The notes below the pieces were generated by a model. That model saw only the letters and a list, made by a program, of their open reading frames with translations, did no database searches and had not been told where the DNA came from. Source: Haloplanus sp. (GTDB lineage: Archaea > Halobacteriota > Halobacteria > Halobacteriales > Haloferacaceae). Taken from it: a stretch of 34,045 nucleotides of DNA. This document shows, piece after piece, positions 17,878-26,771 of the stretch (positions are counted from its first letter, which is position 1; every line of letters begins with the position of its first letter). The stretch lies in assembly GCF_028275055.1 (NCBI RefSeq), contig NZ_JAQCNJ010000011.1, forward strand, positions 1 through 34,045, given 5' to 3'. Both the position numbers and the translations under genes were made by a program.

Positions 17878-18306
17878 TCACTTGAGTCGCTCCTGTAAAA
17901 AGGAGGGATGGGCGGCGGTCACGCCGTCGATGCTGAGGATGTCGTCGTTGATCACGTCGCCCAGGGCGTCGCCGTCCGGAGCGCGCGTCTCCGCCATCAG
18001 CGTGTGATCTCCGGACGAGGTGTAGAGGGATTCGATGGCGTCCATCCGTTTGAGCGCCCGAGTCACCTCAACGTACCGTTCGCTCTCAACCTCGATCCCG
18101 ACGATCGCGATGGACTGCCCCGAGAGTTTCTTGGGATCTACCTCGGCCGAGTAGCCGACGATCACACCATCGTCTTCCATCTGTTGGATGTACTTTCGCA
18201 CCGTCGGTTTGGAGACCCCAGCCCGATCGGCGATTTCCCCGTAGGACGCCTGTGCGTCCTCTTCGAGAACGGAGAGAATCCGACGTTCCGTAGCGGTCGT
18301 TGCCAT
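17878..18306 (-). CDS. Lrp/AsnC family transcription regulator
   Basis: A 142-residue regulator. The N-terminal winged HTH is at about 6-50 (RRILSVLEEDAQASYGEIADRAGVSKPTVRKYIQQMEDDGVIVGY). The ligand-binding RAM domain is at about 65-138, with VGIEVESERYVEVTRALKRM and the effector-pocket stretch YTSSGDHTLMAETRAPDGDAL. It lies 81 bases downstream of porB on the same strand, an arrangement I recall from other haloarchaea, so it may control por expression or amino-acid/central carbon metabolism. An inverted repeat directly before its start suggests autoregulation, which is common for the family. The start at 18306 follows an ATATTTTT promoter-like run. Confidence 0.9.
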   Translation of the reverse strand: MATTATERRILSVLEEDAQASYGEIADRAGVSKPTVRKYIQQMEDDGVIVGYSAEVDPKKLSGQSIAIVGIEVESERYVEVTRALKRMDAIESLYTSSGDHTLMAETRAPDGDALGDVINDDILSIDGVTAAHPSFLQERLK

Positions 18307-18322
18307 ACCGAACTGTTTCGGT
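18307..18322. promoter_or_regulatory. inverted repeat at the lrp start, candidate autoregulatory site
   Basis: ACCGAA-CTGT-TTCGGT, six-base arms around four bases, immediately upstream of the start codon. It lies between the AT-rich run at about 18330-18338 and the gene, where bound Lrp dimers could block initiation. Confidence 0.45.
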
Positions 18323-18387
18323 CGGCGGGAAAAATATGTTGCGAAGGCGAAAACAGGGTTCGCGATCACTTTGTGGGGCGATTCTGG

Positions 18388-19326
18388 CTATTTGTGTCTA
18401 TCGAGGAACACGTCGTGGGTGCGCTCCCACTCGTAGTCGTCGTCAAAGTACCGCTCGGCCAGCGGTTCTTCGGGCATCTCGCCGATGGCCTGTTTCTCCT
18501 CCTGGTAGGACGGCCGCTCGGAGTCGACGTAGAACCGACCGGTCAGCACCTCGCCTTCGTACAAGGACCGTTCGGCCTCGGTTGCCATCCGCTCCGCGTC
18601 GCCCTTATCGGCCGGGTCGAAGTCGTAGTCGTCGTTGTCGTTGACGTCGATGTAAGGGACGTACTGCCGTGCGTCCTTGTTCCACGTCGGACACTGGGTG
18701 AGAAAGTCGACGTGGGCGAAGCCGTCGTGTTGCATCGCCTCGGTGAGGATCTTTTTGGCCTGATTCGGATTGACGGCCGCTGTCCGCGCGACGTAGGAGG
18801 CTCCGGAGGTGAGCGCCAACGACAACGGCCGGACCGGGTCTTTGGCGCTGCCGTGGGGCTGTGTTTTCGATTTGTGACCCTTCGGCGACGTGGGCGAGGT
18901 CTGCCCCTTCGTCAGGCCGAAAATCTCGTTGTTGAACACGATGTATGTCATGTCGTGATTCTCACGGGCGGTGTGCATGAAGTGGTTCCCGCCGATGCCG
19001 TAGCCGTCGCCGTCGCCGCCGGCCGCGATAACCTCGACATCGGGGTTGGCGAGTTTGGCCGCCCGCGCGATTGGGAGTGACCGCCCGTGAATCGAGTGGT
19101 AGCCGTAGCTCTCGAAGTAACTGTTCAGCTTGCCCGAACAACCGATCCCCGTCACGAGCAACACCTCGTCGGGGTTGCGACCGACCTCGGGCATGGACTG
19201 TTTCAGCGCCTTCAGAACGCCGAAGTCACCACAACCCGGACACCACGTCGCCTGTGGTTCGAGGGTGGGTGTAAACTCTTCGCGGTCAACCTCACGGTCC
19301 TCACCGATCGCTGAGAATGCACTCAT
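18388..19326 (-). CDS. porB: pyruvate:ferredoxin oxidoreductase beta subunit
   Basis: A 312-residue thiamine-diphosphate subunit of a 2-oxoacid:ferredoxin oxidoreductase, which oxidises pyruvate to acetyl-CoA and passes electrons to ferredoxin. Cys29, Cys32 (WCPGCGDFG), Cys63 (GIGCSGK) and Cys212 (LTQCPTWN) are the expected 4Fe-4S ligands. The TPP/Mg motif is GGDGDGYGIGGNH (103-115) with Asn132-Asn133. From memory of haloarchaeal pairs it resembles PorB more than KorB, but a 2-oxoglutarate preference cannot be fully excluded. It begins three bases after the porA stop and is clearly co-transcribed. The subunit carries all cluster ligands, as in the two-subunit haloarchaeal enzyme. Confidence 0.92.
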   Translation of the reverse strand: MSAFSAIGEDREVDREEFTPTLEPQATWCPGCGDFGVLKALKQSMPEVGRNPDEVLLVTGIGCSGKLNSYFESYGYHSIHGRSLPIARAAKLANPDVEVIAAGGDGDGYGIGGNHFMHTARENHDMTYIVFNNEIFGLTKGQTSPTSPKGHKSKTQPHGSAKDPVRPLSLALTSGASYVARTAAVNPNQAKKILTEAMQHDGFAHVDFLTQCPTWNKDARQYVPYIDVNDNDDYDFDPADKGDAERMATEAERSLYEGEVLTGRFYVDSERPSYQEEKQAIGEMPEEPLAERYFDDDYEWERTHDVFLDRHK

Positions 19327-19329
19327 GGA

Positions 19330-21216
19330 TTAGTCACCTGCTGCTGGGATGTACGTCGTCTGCTGGTCGGGGACATCCTGCCCCTCGATGCTCGCTTCGA
19401 ACCCAGAGACGACCTCTGCGGGCTCGAACGGTTCGCCGTTGTACTTCAGGAGACTGGATAGCTTCCCGCCGAACCGACCCAGTTCCTTCTGCGTGAGGCC
19501 GCGGAACTGCCCGGAGGCGTTCATCTCGACGACCAGCGCTTCGTCGACGCTCTCCAAGAACGCCGTCATCTCCGCTTCGGGGTAAGGCATCATGTCGCTC
19601 ACGCCGATACCTTTGACTGAGTGCCCCGCGTCGTTGAGGCGCTTGACCGCCTCCGCGACCGTCCCCTGCTGGCTCCCGAAGGTGATGAGTCCGTACTCGG
19701 CCTCGTCGGGACCCATATGCGTCTGGGTAGACCGTTCGTCGAGGAACTCCCGAACGCCGTCCAGTTTCGCCATCCGGCGTTCCATCTGTGTGACACGGTT
19801 TGTGGGGTCCTCGTCGATGTGACCGGCCTCATTGTGCTCGTTACCGGTCACGAGAAAGCGACCGCCCTTCTGACCGGGGATCGACCGCGGACTGACGCCG
19901 TCCTCGGCATCGTACCGGTAACGATGGAACTTCCCGCCGGGACCGTGGGGCGCATCCTCCAGTTCCTCCTCTGTGGTCACCGCACCCAGATCGGGATTGG
20001 GATCGCGGTCGAAGTGGCTCGCGGGCACGTTCATCAGTTCGCCCCCGAGCTTCTGATCGTAGAGGAGGATGACCGGAATGTTGTAGCCGTACGCGAGTTG
20101 GAAGGCGAGTCGGGACTGTTCGTACGCCTCGGCGACCGTCCCCGGTGCCAGCACGACCCGGTTGGAGTCACCCTGACTCGTGTAGAGCACGTGTTCGAGG
20201 TCGCCCTGTTCCGGCTTGGTCGGCAGTCCCGTCGAGGGACCGGTGCGCATCGCCTCGACCAGCACCACGGGTGTCTCGGCCATCTCCGCCAGTCCGAGTG
20301 GTTCCGACATGAGTGCGAAGCCGCCGCCCGAGGAACCGGACATGGCCTTGACGCCGGCGTGGGAGGCCCCGAGCGCGAGCGCCGCCGCCGCGATTTCGTC
20401 CTCGACCTGCTCGGAGATGCCGCCGAGTTCCGGCAGTGCCTGCGACATGATGGTGAACACCTCGGTCCACGGCGTCATCGGATAGCCGGCGATGAACCGA
20501 CAGCCCTCGTCGATCGCCCCGTATGCGATGGTGTCGCTCCCGGAAAGCAACACCTGCTCCTCGTTGTGGCTTCCTTGGGGAACTTGGAGGTCGTGGGTGA
20601 AATCGAACTCCTCCGTCACCATGTCGTGGGTGTAGTGGAGGATCTCCACGTTGGGTTCGAGGATCTCCTCGGGCATCGCCTCCGCCATCAACTCCTCGAA
20701 GTACTGGAGATCGATACCGAGAAGCGCGGCCGTTGCCCCGACTCCTGCGGTGTTCCGCATCACCTCCCGGCCGTGATCCCGAGCGATCTCTCGGAGGTTG
20801 AGCGGGTAGACGTGCCAGTCGTTTTTCTCGACACGCTCCTCGAAATTGGGGATTTCGTCCACGTCGAGCAGCCCCGTGTCGTAGACGATGACTCCTCCTT
20901 CGTTGAGTTCGTCGAGATTCTCCGCCAATGGCTTCACCTCCTCGTTGTCGTAGTAGGCGTCCTCCTGTGGGTTCCGCGCAAAGGAGTCGCCGAGCGCGAG
21001 CAGACAGTTGAATCCGTCACCCCGCGAGCGTACGGGGTCCGCGGCCGCCCGAACCTCGGTGTATGTGTGGCCGCCGCGGATCCGAGACGGATAGTGCCGG
21101 TGCGTAAATACGTGTAGGCCCGCCCGCATGAGGGCCTTGGCGAAGTTCTGACTGGTCGAGGCGATCCCGTCGCCCGACCCCCCAGCGATCCGCCATATGA
21201 GTTCGTGGTCAGTCAT
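19330..21216 (-). CDS. porA: pyruvate:ferredoxin oxidoreductase alpha subunit (gamma-alpha fusion)
   Basis: A 628-residue subunit. The N-terminal third is the gamma domain (ELIWRIAGGSGDGIASTSQNFAKALMRAGLHVFTHRHYPSRIRGGHTY). The rest is the alpha (pyrimidine-binding) domain: GAIDEGCRFIAGYPMTPWTEV, EQVEDEIAAAALALGASHAGVKAMSGSSGGGFALMSE and LPTKPEQGDLEHVLYTSQGDSNRVVLAPG. The C-terminus has the TPP-domain-II-like EYGLITFGSQQGTVAEAVKRL. The N-terminal wording matches haloarchaeal PorA rather than KorA as I remember them. The start at 21216 follows a leader of about 35 bases or more that contains a small GC hairpin (21192-21246 region), with an inverted repeat by the promoter. Confidence 0.92.
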   Translation of the reverse strand: MTDHELIWRIAGGSGDGIASTSQNFAKALMRAGLHVFTHRHYPSRIRGGHTYTEVRAAADPVRSRGDGFNCLLALGDSFARNPQEDAYYDNEEVKPLAENLDELNEGGVIVYDTGLLDVDEIPNFEERVEKNDWHVYPLNLREIARDHGREVMRNTAGVGATAALLGIDLQYFEELMAEAMPEEILEPNVEILHYTHDMVTEEFDFTHDLQVPQGSHNEEQVLLSGSDTIAYGAIDEGCRFIAGYPMTPWTEVFTIMSQALPELGGISEQVEDEIAAAALALGASHAGVKAMSGSSGGGFALMSEPLGLAEMAETPVVLVEAMRTGPSTGLPTKPEQGDLEHVLYTSQGDSNRVVLAPGTVAEAYEQSRLAFQLAYGYNIPVILLYDQKLGGELMNVPASHFDRDPNPDLGAVTTEEELEDAPHGPGGKFHRYRYDAEDGVSPRSIPGQKGGRFLVTGNEHNEAGHIDEDPTNRVTQMERRMAKLDGVREFLDERSTQTHMGPDEAEYGLITFGSQQGTVAEAVKRLNDAGHSVKGIGVSDMMPYPEAEMTAFLESVDEALVVEMNASGQFRGLTQKELGRFGGKLSSLLKYNGEPFEPAEVVSGFEASIEGQDVPDQQTTYIPAAGD

Positions 21217-21247
21217 AGTTATCTCACGGCCCTCGGGGGGCCAGCAC

Positions 21248-21279
21248 TCGAATCGTTACCTACGGTTCGACTAAAGCCT
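21248..21279 (-). promoter_or_regulatory. porA promoter with imperfect inverted repeat (21248-21270)
   Basis: On the minus strand a GCTTTAG TATA-like element (about 21272-21279) is followed directly by nine-base arms TCGAACCGT and ACGATTCGA around five bases; eight of nine pairs match. The repeat covers the expected transcription start. Its TCGAA/TTCGA halves resemble the repeat at the lrp start. Confidence 0.45.
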
Positions 21280-21298
21280 TTGCTATACATTACCACAC

Positions 21299-21304
21299 AA
21301 AAAA
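21299..21304 (-). terminator. oligo-T run after the truncated haemoglobin gene
   Basis: Six A on the plus strand, so six T on the minus strand, 70 bases past the globin stop and upstream of the porA promoter. Haloarchaeal transcripts commonly end in such U-runs. Confidence 0.5.
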
Positions 21305-21373
21305 TGATGTAAAATCCGGCTCCGTCCGCCGATCTGTGCGCCGGTTCTGACGCCCCCAGCCGGCCCGAGACGG

Positions 21374-21736
21374 TCACACGGAGACAACGTCCGCCCGCAG
21401 CGACGCCACCGCGGCGAGCAGTTCCTCGCGGTCGTCGGCCGACACGTCCGCCGCTCGAAGGCTCGTATCGAGATGCTCGGCGACACGGTTGAAGTCCTCG
21501 TCCGTGACGTTCAGGTGCGCGTGTGCGGCCGCCATGTTCCGGCTGTCGTACTCGACCGGGCCGCCGGCGACGTGGCTGATGAACCTCGCTTGGTGGTCGC
21601 GGAGAGTGTCGGTGTCGACCCCCTCGAAGTACGATTCGAGTCGCTTGTCGGTCAACACACGGTTGTAGAACCCGTCGACCACCGCTTCGATACCTTCTCG
21701 ACCACCGAGTCTGTCATACAGTGTCTCAGCTGTCAT
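21374..21736 (-). CDS. group 1 truncated haemoglobin
   Basis: A 120-residue 2-over-2 globin. ETLYDRLGGREGIEAVVDGFYNRVLTDKRLESYFEGVD is the classic group 1 opening, with the B10 tyrosine in GFYNRVL. QARFISHVAGGPVEY holds the distal-side residues and MAAAHAHLNVTDEDFNRVAEHL the proximal haem-ligand histidine. Such proteins bind O2 or NO and protect against nitrosative stress in some organisms; the role here is unknown. It lies upstream of porA on the same strand but is separated by a T-run and a promoter, so co-transcription is doubtful. ATTAATACG about 35 bases upstream is its TATA candidate. Confidence 0.9.
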   Translation of the reverse strand: MTAETLYDRLGGREGIEAVVDGFYNRVLTDKRLESYFEGVDTDTLRDHQARFISHVAGGPVEYDSRNMAAAHAHLNVTDEDFNRVAEHLDTSLRAADVSADDREELLAAVASLRADVVSV

Positions 21737-21924
21737 TTGTCTGCTGGCAGTGGATCGAGTCGTATTAATCTCTCCACGCCGGTCGGGGGAAACGACCGTT
21801 TGAGGCAGGTGTCGACCCGGGCCGCTTCCGGCGGCTTGGCCGGCGCGTCAACGCGTATGCCGGCCGGTGAGACGTATCCACGCGGCGTGTACGCCGTCCG
21901 TCGGCCACCGGTTGCGACACCACC

Positions 21925-23085
21925 TCACTCGACGTTGTCCGGGCTCCGTGGGTGGTAGTCGGTGTCGTACTCGCCCGGCCGGCCGTCGATCCGGTCGGGG
22001 GTGATCCGGCCGCCAAGCAACATGAAATCGAGAACGGTACAGTAGAGCATCGCCTCGACGACGGGAACCGCTCGCGGCGGCAACACGGGGTCGTGGCGTC
22101 CCACGACCTGTATCTCCTTTTGATCGCCCGTCTCCCAGTCGACGGTCCGTTGGGATTTCGGGATCGACACCGGTGGATGCCACGTCACCTCGCCGTAGAT
22201 CGGCTGGCCGGTGGTGATGCCGCCTTGGATCCCGCCGTGGTCGTTGCCGACGGGGACGGGATCGCCCGACTCGTCGAACTCCCAGTCCTCGTTGTACTCG
22301 CTGCCCGCCGTCGTCCGGGCGTCGCGACCGATGCCGTACTCGAAGTCCTTGACCGCCGGGATCGAGTACATCGCCTTTGCGAGTCGAGCGGGGACGCTGT
22401 CGAACCGCGGCGCACCGAGTCCACGCGGGACACCCCGACACTCAAAGTGGATGGCGCCGCCGATAGAGTCGCCGGCCCGCTGGTGCTCGTCGGCCACCTC
22501 GCGCATCGCCTCGGCAGTCTCGGGGTGGGCACATCGGACCTCGTTTTCCTCGCTGTGTTCCAGCATCTCCTCGAACGTCACCGGCGGGGCCTCGACATCG
22601 CCGATCTGACTGACGTGGCCCTTGATCCGAACGTCGTGGTCGGAAGCGTCCAACACTCGCTTTGCGACGGCCCCGGCGGCGACCCAGTTCACCGTCTCCC
22701 TGGCCGACGACCGTCCGCCCCCACCCCAGTTCCGCGTGCCGAACTTCGCGGAGTAGGTGAAGTCACCGTGACTCGGCCGTGGCGCGGTGACGAACGGCTC
22801 GTACTTGCCCGACCGGGCGTCTTTGTTCTCGATGACCATCCCCAGCGGTGTCCCGGTGGTGTAGCCGTCCTGTAGGCCGCTCTGGATGCGCACCTCATCG
22901 GGTTCACCGCGACTGGTCGTGATCATCGATTGGCCGGGCTTGCGCCGGTCAAGGTCACGCTGGATATCCTCCTCCGAGAGTTCAACCCCGGCGGGACAGC
23001 CTGAGACGACGACCCCCATCGCGTCGCCGTGGCTCTCGCCGTAGGTCGTCAGTTGGAACAGACGACCGAATCGGTTACCGTTCAT
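21925..23085 (-). CDS. aroC: chorismate synthase
   Basis: A 386-residue enzyme that turns 5-enolpyruvylshikimate 3-phosphate into chorismate with reduced FMN, the last shikimate-pathway step. The N-terminal [19 protein letters not shown] (2-20) and [26 protein letters not shown] are signatures. [21 protein letters not shown] and the [14 protein letters not shown] stretch are also diagnostic. The start at 23085 overlaps the aroA stop by 11 bases; an in-frame ATG nine codons upstream would extend the overlap and is less likely. The aroA-aroC pairing places consecutive reactions in one transcript. Confidence 0.95.
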   Translation of the reverse strand: MNGNRFGRLFQLTTYGESHGDAMGVVVSGCPAGVELSEEDIQRDLDRRKPGQSMITTSRGEPDEVRIQSGLQDGYTTGTPLGMVIENKDARSGKYEPFVTAPRPSHGDFTYSAKFGTRNWGGGGRSSARETVNWVAAGAVAKRVLDASDHDVRIKGHVSQIGDVEAPPVTFEEMLEHSEENEVRCAHPETAEAMREVADEHQRAGDSIGGAIHFECRGVPRGLGAPRFDSVPARLAKAMYSIPAVKDFEYGIGRDARTTAGSEYNEDWEFDESGDPVPVGNDHGGIQGGITTGQPIYGEVTWHPPVSIPKSQRTVDWETGDQKEIQVVGRHDPVLPPRAVPVVEAMLYCTVLDFMLLGGRITPDRIDGRPGEYDTDYHPRSPDNVE

Positions 23086-24370
23086 GTTGTACCACTTCGG
23101 CTCCGAGGTCATAAATCACGTCGAAGAACTCCGGAAAAGAGACGTCGACGTGGTCGGCTCCCTCAACGGTCGTCGTCCCCTCCGCGACCAGTCCTGCGAC
23201 CGAAAGCGCCATCACGATCCGGTGGTCGTCGTGTCCGGCGACGGTCGCTCCCTGCAGGGACGAGTCGCCCCCGTGGATTGTCAGCGTGTCCCGTTTTTCG
23301 GTCACCGATGCCCCGAGTGCCTCCAACTCGGTCGCCATCGCGCCAACCCGGTCGGTCTCCTTGTAGCGGACGTGTTCGCAGTTGCCGATCCGCGTCTCGC
23401 CGTCCGCGGCCGCGCCGAGAACCGCTATCGTCGGCAACAGGTCGGGTGTATCGCCCACGTCGACGTCGACCCCAGACAGATCGCTTCGCCGGACGGTGAT
23501 CTCCCCGGCCTCTCGGTCCCAGGACACGTCCGCCCCCATCCGATCCAACACGTCGAGGATAGCGCTGTCGCCCTGCGCGCTCGGCCGCGCCCCCTCGACG
23601 ACAACCCCCTCGTTCTTCTCGGCGGCCACCGCCCCCGCCGCGAGCAGATACGACATCGACGAGAAGTCGCCGGGCACCGGATACGGCTCCGCGCGTTCGT
23701 AGCGTTGCTCGCCCGGGACGCGATAGCCCGCGTCCGTTTCCGTGGCCTCGATCCCGAACTCGTCAAGCACCTCGATCGTGATGTCGACGTACGGGGCCGA
23801 CTTCAACGCCGTCTCCAAGCCGACCGTAATCCCCTCCTCGGTCACCGCCCCCGCCATCAACAACGCGGTGACGTACTGCGAGGAGACGTCACCCGGGATG
23901 GACACCGCTCCGCCGTCGACCCCGCCACCCACCACGAGCGGTGCCTGTCCGTTCTCGCGTGTGCTCTCCGCGCGCCCATCGAGTCCCTCGATCGCATCGA
24001 GCAGCGGTCCCTGCGGGCGCGACCGGAGCGACGAGTCGCCGGTCAACACCGTCAGGCCGTCCCCGAGCGCCGCACACGCGGTACTGATCCGCATCGTCGT
24101 GCCGCTGTTTTCGCAGTCGATCACGTCCGCCGGAACGTCGGGCCGGCCGTCGAACCCCTCGACACGAAGCCGGCGGTCGTCCCGGTCGACGGCTCCACCG
24201 AACGCCTCGACCGCCCGCATCGTCGCTCGTGTGTCCGCGCTCACGAGCGGACCGGCGACGACCGCCGCGTCGCTGTACCCCGCCGCCAGTATCGCCCGGT
24301 GTGTGTAACTCTTCGACGGCGGCGCACGCGCTCGACCGCAGACCTGCGATCGGCCGATATCCACGTCCAT
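23075..24370 (-). CDS. aroA: 3-phosphoshikimate 1-carboxyvinyltransferase (EPSP synthase)
   Basis: A 431-residue enzyme that adds the enolpyruvyl group of PEP to shikimate 3-phosphate. [14 protein letters not shown] (17-30) holds the phosphate-binding Lys20-Ser21. [45 protein letters not shown] and [20 protein letters not shown] are family signatures, and [16 protein letters not shown] closes the second domain. The ATG at 24370 gives the usual N-terminus ([12 protein letters not shown]). The frame continues 113 codons upstream without a stop through a transporter relic, which is not part of the enzyme. It overlaps aroC by 11 bases. Confidence 0.95.
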   Translation of the reverse strand: MDVDIGRSQVCGRARAPPSKSYTHRAILAAGYSDAAVVAGPLVSADTRATMRAVEAFGGAVDRDDRRLRVEGFDGRPDVPADVIDCENSGTTMRISTACAALGDGLTVLTGDSSLRSRPQGPLLDAIEGLDGRAESTRENGQAPLVVGGGVDGGAVSIPGDVSSQYVTALLMAGAVTEEGITVGLETALKSAPYVDITIEVLDEFGIEATETDAGYRVPGEQRYERAEPYPVPGDFSSMSYLLAAGAVAAEKNEGVVVEGARPSAQGDSAILDVLDRMGADVSWDREAGEITVRRSDLSGVDVDVGDTPDLLPTIAVLGAAADGETRIGNCEHVRYKETDRVGAMATELEALGASVTEKRDTLTIHGGDSSLQGATVAGHDDHRIVMALSVAGLVAEGTTTVEGADHVDVSFPEFFDVIYDLGAEVVQHER

Positions 24371-24432
24371 GACCCACGATCGGACGGCCACCGTATCAGC
24401 GTACCGACCGGCGGCGAACGGACCACTCCCGA

Positions 24433-24709
24433 CCGCGACCGGCACGGACTTCCCAGCCATGACATACGTGATCGGACGGGCGACACCGACGATAAACAGC
24501 GTCACTCCGGACGTCGTGACGGTGCTGTGAGACGCCTCGAGAACGCTACCCAGATCCAGTTCGTCGTACACCGACACACCGATACCGAGGGTGTAGCCGA
24601 CCGCCACCGCACCGGCCTCGGTCGGGGTGAACACCCCGGAGAGGATTCCGCCGACGATGATGACGGGCATGATAAGCGACAGAACCGCGTCCCGCCGGCC
24701 TCGTCGCAA
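24433..24709 (-). pseudogene. relic of TRAP transporter large permease (DctM)
   Basis: About 92 residues read as the middle of a DctM-type permease: [33 protein letters not shown] contains the family's GGIxxGxFTPTEA signature, followed by a helix-loop-helix ([21 protein letters not shown]) typical of the next region. DctM is normally over 400 residues, so both ends are missing, and no dctP or dctQ gene is nearby. The piece is in frame with aroA. Its hydrophobic pattern is intact, which suggests fairly recent decay or selection on the underlying DNA. Confidence 0.75.
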
Positions 24710-24729
24710 GCGTCGGCTCTACCGACTCT

Positions 24730-24936
24730 GTGGACTCGCCGGCGGCATTCGATCCGCGGCTTTTGATCGAGCGTTCGAAAAACGGCGGCGTCAGCCTCCT
24801 GTTCGTGGACGATCTCGGGATGCCCGTCGCAACGGTCGTCGTGGTCTACGACCTCTTCCAACAGGTCGCCGGAGCGCTGGCCGCGGACCTACCGTTTCCG
24901 TGGCCGGGGGGTGTGCCGCCCGGATCCACCGCGTGA
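24730..24936 (+). CDS. small hypothetical protein (doubtful)
   Basis: A 68-residue frame with a GTG start. It contains GGVSLLFVDDLGMPVATVVVVYDLFQQVAGALAADL, an amphipathic/hydrophobic stretch that could form one membrane helix. No family is recognised. It lies between the DctM relic and egsA and could be a real small membrane protein or another relic. Codon use is not clearly different from that of the neighbours. Confidence 0.35.
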   Translation: MDSPAAFDPRLLIERSKNGGVSLLFVDDLGMPVATVVVVYDLFQQVAGALAADLPFPWPGGVPPGSTA

Positions 24937-25035
24937 CAGTGCCGGTCCACCCCGACGGTACAACGACCGCCAGGCGCGTGCCGCGGGCAGGGAACGGACC
25001 TCATCTTCTAAATGGCCCCGCGGAATAGAACCCCT

Positions 25036-26085
25036 ATGTTCGACAAGTCGACGTGGATCAAGCTTCCGCGAAACGTCGTTGTGGGTCACGCTGTTCTCGA
25101 CGACCTCGGCGACGTGATCGACGACCTCGCCGTCGACGGCCGGCCGTTGGTCGTCACCAGTCCGACGCCGAACCGGCTCGTCGGCGACCACGTCCGCGCA
25201 CAACTCGGCGACGACCCGGCCACGATCGCCGTCGAGACGGCCGGCTTCGGCGCGGTCGAACGGGTCGTTGAGACGGCGACCGCCGAGGAGGTCACCTATC
25301 TCGTCGGTCTCGGCGGCGGGAAACCGATCGATATCGCGAAGATGGCCGCCGACCGCCTCGGTCTCGGCTTTGTCTCCGTCCCCACCGCCGCCAGCCACGA
25401 CGGCATCGTCAGCGGCCGGTCGTCCATCCCCGAAGGCGACACGCGCCACAGCGTCGCCGCCGACCCGCCGCTTGCCGTTGTCGCCGACACCGAGGTGCTC
25501 GCGGCCGCGCCGTGGGAACTGACAACGGCCGGTTGTGCCGACATCGTTTCCAACTACACCGCCGTCGCGGACTGGACCCTCGCCAACCGCCTCCAGAACG
25601 TCGGCTACTCCGAGTACGCCGGCGCGCTCTCCCGGATGACCGCCGAACTCCTCGTCGAGAGCGCGGACTCGATCAAACAGGGACTGGAGGAATCCGCGTG
25701 GGTCGTGGTAAAGGCGCTCGTCTCCTCCGGTGTCGCCATGTCCATTGCGGGATCGTCCCGCCCCGCGAGCGGGGCCGAACACCTCTTCTCCCACCGGTTG
25801 GACCGCATCGCCCCGGACCGCGCGTTCCACGGCCACCAGGTCGGCGTCGGGTCGATCCTCGTCGCCTACCTCCACGAGGGCGAAAAGGGAATGTGGCGGA
25901 ACATCCGCGACGCCTTGGCGACCATCGGCGCGCCGACGACCGCCGCCGACCTCGGCTTCGACGACGGAACTGTGATCGAGGCGCTGACGACCGCCCACCG
26001 CATCCGCGACCGGTACACCATCCTCGGGAGCGGGATCAGCGACGCCGCCGCCCGCGAAGCCGCCGTCGCCACCGGCGTCATATAA
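25036..26085 (+). CDS. egsA: sn-glycerol-1-phosphate dehydrogenase
   Basis: A 349-residue NAD(P)-dependent enzyme that reduces dihydroxyacetone phosphate to sn-glycerol 1-phosphate, the step that sets the archaeal lipid backbone stereochemistry. GLGGGKPIDIAKMAADRLG (about 94-112) is the nucleotide site. VPTAASHDGIVSGRSS and the metal-ligand stretches TTAGCADIVSNYTAVADW (Asp), SGAEHLFSHRLD (His) and AFHGHQVGVGS (His) are all present. The ATG at 25036 follows a TTCTAAAT element about 25-30 bases upstream, fitting a leaderless transcript. It is a hallmark archaeal gene. Confidence 0.95.
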   Translation: MFDKSTWIKLPRNVVVGHAVLDDLGDVIDDLAVDGRPLVVTSPTPNRLVGDHVRAQLGDDPATIAVETAGFGAVERVVETATAEEVTYLVGLGGGKPIDIAKMAADRLGLGFVSVPTAASHDGIVSGRSSIPEGDTRHSVAADPPLAVVADTEVLAAAPWELTTAGCADIVSNYTAVADWTLANRLQNVGYSEYAGALSRMTAELLVESADSIKQGLEESAWVVVKALVSSGVAMSIAGSSRPASGAEHLFSHRLDRIAPDRAFHGHQVGVGSILVAYLHEGEKGMWRNIRDALATIGAPTTAADLGFDDGTVIEALTTAHRIRDRYTILGSGISDAAAREAAVATGVI

Positions 26086-26122
26086 CGGAAAGGACAAGCC
26101 GGTCCGGTCCTGACCGACGGAT

Positions 26123-26749
26123 ATGGCAACGGCTAGCGCCAACGGCCCGGTCAAAAACCACCCTGCCGCCGTCACCGCGCTCCTTTCTGTCGTGGGCTAC
26201 ACGCTCGTCGTGGGGACGTTTCTCGGCGTCGTCCCCGCCTCGATTTTCCCCGACCTCTCGCTGTGGCAGGTGAACCGTCTCTCGGACGCCATCGCGGTCG
26301 TTAACACCGTCGCCACCTTCTCGCTGATCGCGGGGTGGCGGTGGATTCGGCGCGATGAGGTGCGAAAACACGCCGCCGCTATGGCCTCGGCTTTTGGCCT
26401 CATCCTCCTCTTTCTCGTTCTCTACCTGACGAAAATCGGTGGCGGTGGCACCAAGGAGTTCGTCGGCCCACAACTCGCCTACTACGCCTACCTCGCGATG
26501 CTCGCGATCCATATCGTTCTCTCCGTGGTCTCAGTTCCGGTCGTTCTCTACGCCATCGTGCTGGGACTGACCCACACACCGTCCGAACTCCGTCGGACCG
26601 CCCACGCCCGCGTCGGCAGGGTCGCCGCCAGCGCGTGGATCCTCTCTTTGTCGCTGGGTGTCGTCGCGTATCTCCTTCTCAACCACGTCTACGCGTGGGA
26701 GTTCGTTGAGGCGGCTGTCGTCGCGGTGCCGCCTCCGATCGGCGCCTGA
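26123..26749 (+). CDS. DUF420 family membrane protein
   Basis: A 208-residue integral membrane protein of the DUF420 (YozB-like) family, function unknown and sometimes found near haem or terminal-oxidase genes. Five to six hydrophobic helices are visible (about 16-38, 50-70, 85-103, 119-146, 168-186). Family features include NTVATFSLIAGWRWIRR, a conserved histidine at the end of EVRKH and YYAYLAMLAIHIVLSVVSVPVVLYA. The start at 26123 lies 37 bases after the egsA stop and may be co-transcribed. No oxidase or haem gene lies in this window. Confidence 0.88.
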   Translation: MATASANGPVKNHPAAVTALLSVVGYTLVVGTFLGVVPASIFPDLSLWQVNRLSDAIAVVNTVATFSLIAGWRWIRRDEVRKHAAAMASAFGLILLFLVLYLTKIGGGGTKEFVGPQLAYYAYLAMLAIHIVLSVVSVPVVLYAIVLGLTHTPSELRRTAHARVGRVAASAWILSLSLGVVAYLLLNHVYAWEFVEAAVVAVPPPIGA

Positions 26750-26771
26750 GGGGTGCAGTCTGTGTGCCGAC

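Noticed and set aside
19621-21117. 498-codon plus-strand frame opposite porA
   Set aside because: It is antisense to a clear 2-oxoacid oxidoreductase subunit, and no motif is visible in the opposite product.
23084-24766. 560-codon plus-strand frame opposite aroA
   Set aside because: It is antisense to EPSP synthase; the Arg/His-rich product is typical of shadow frames in this composition.
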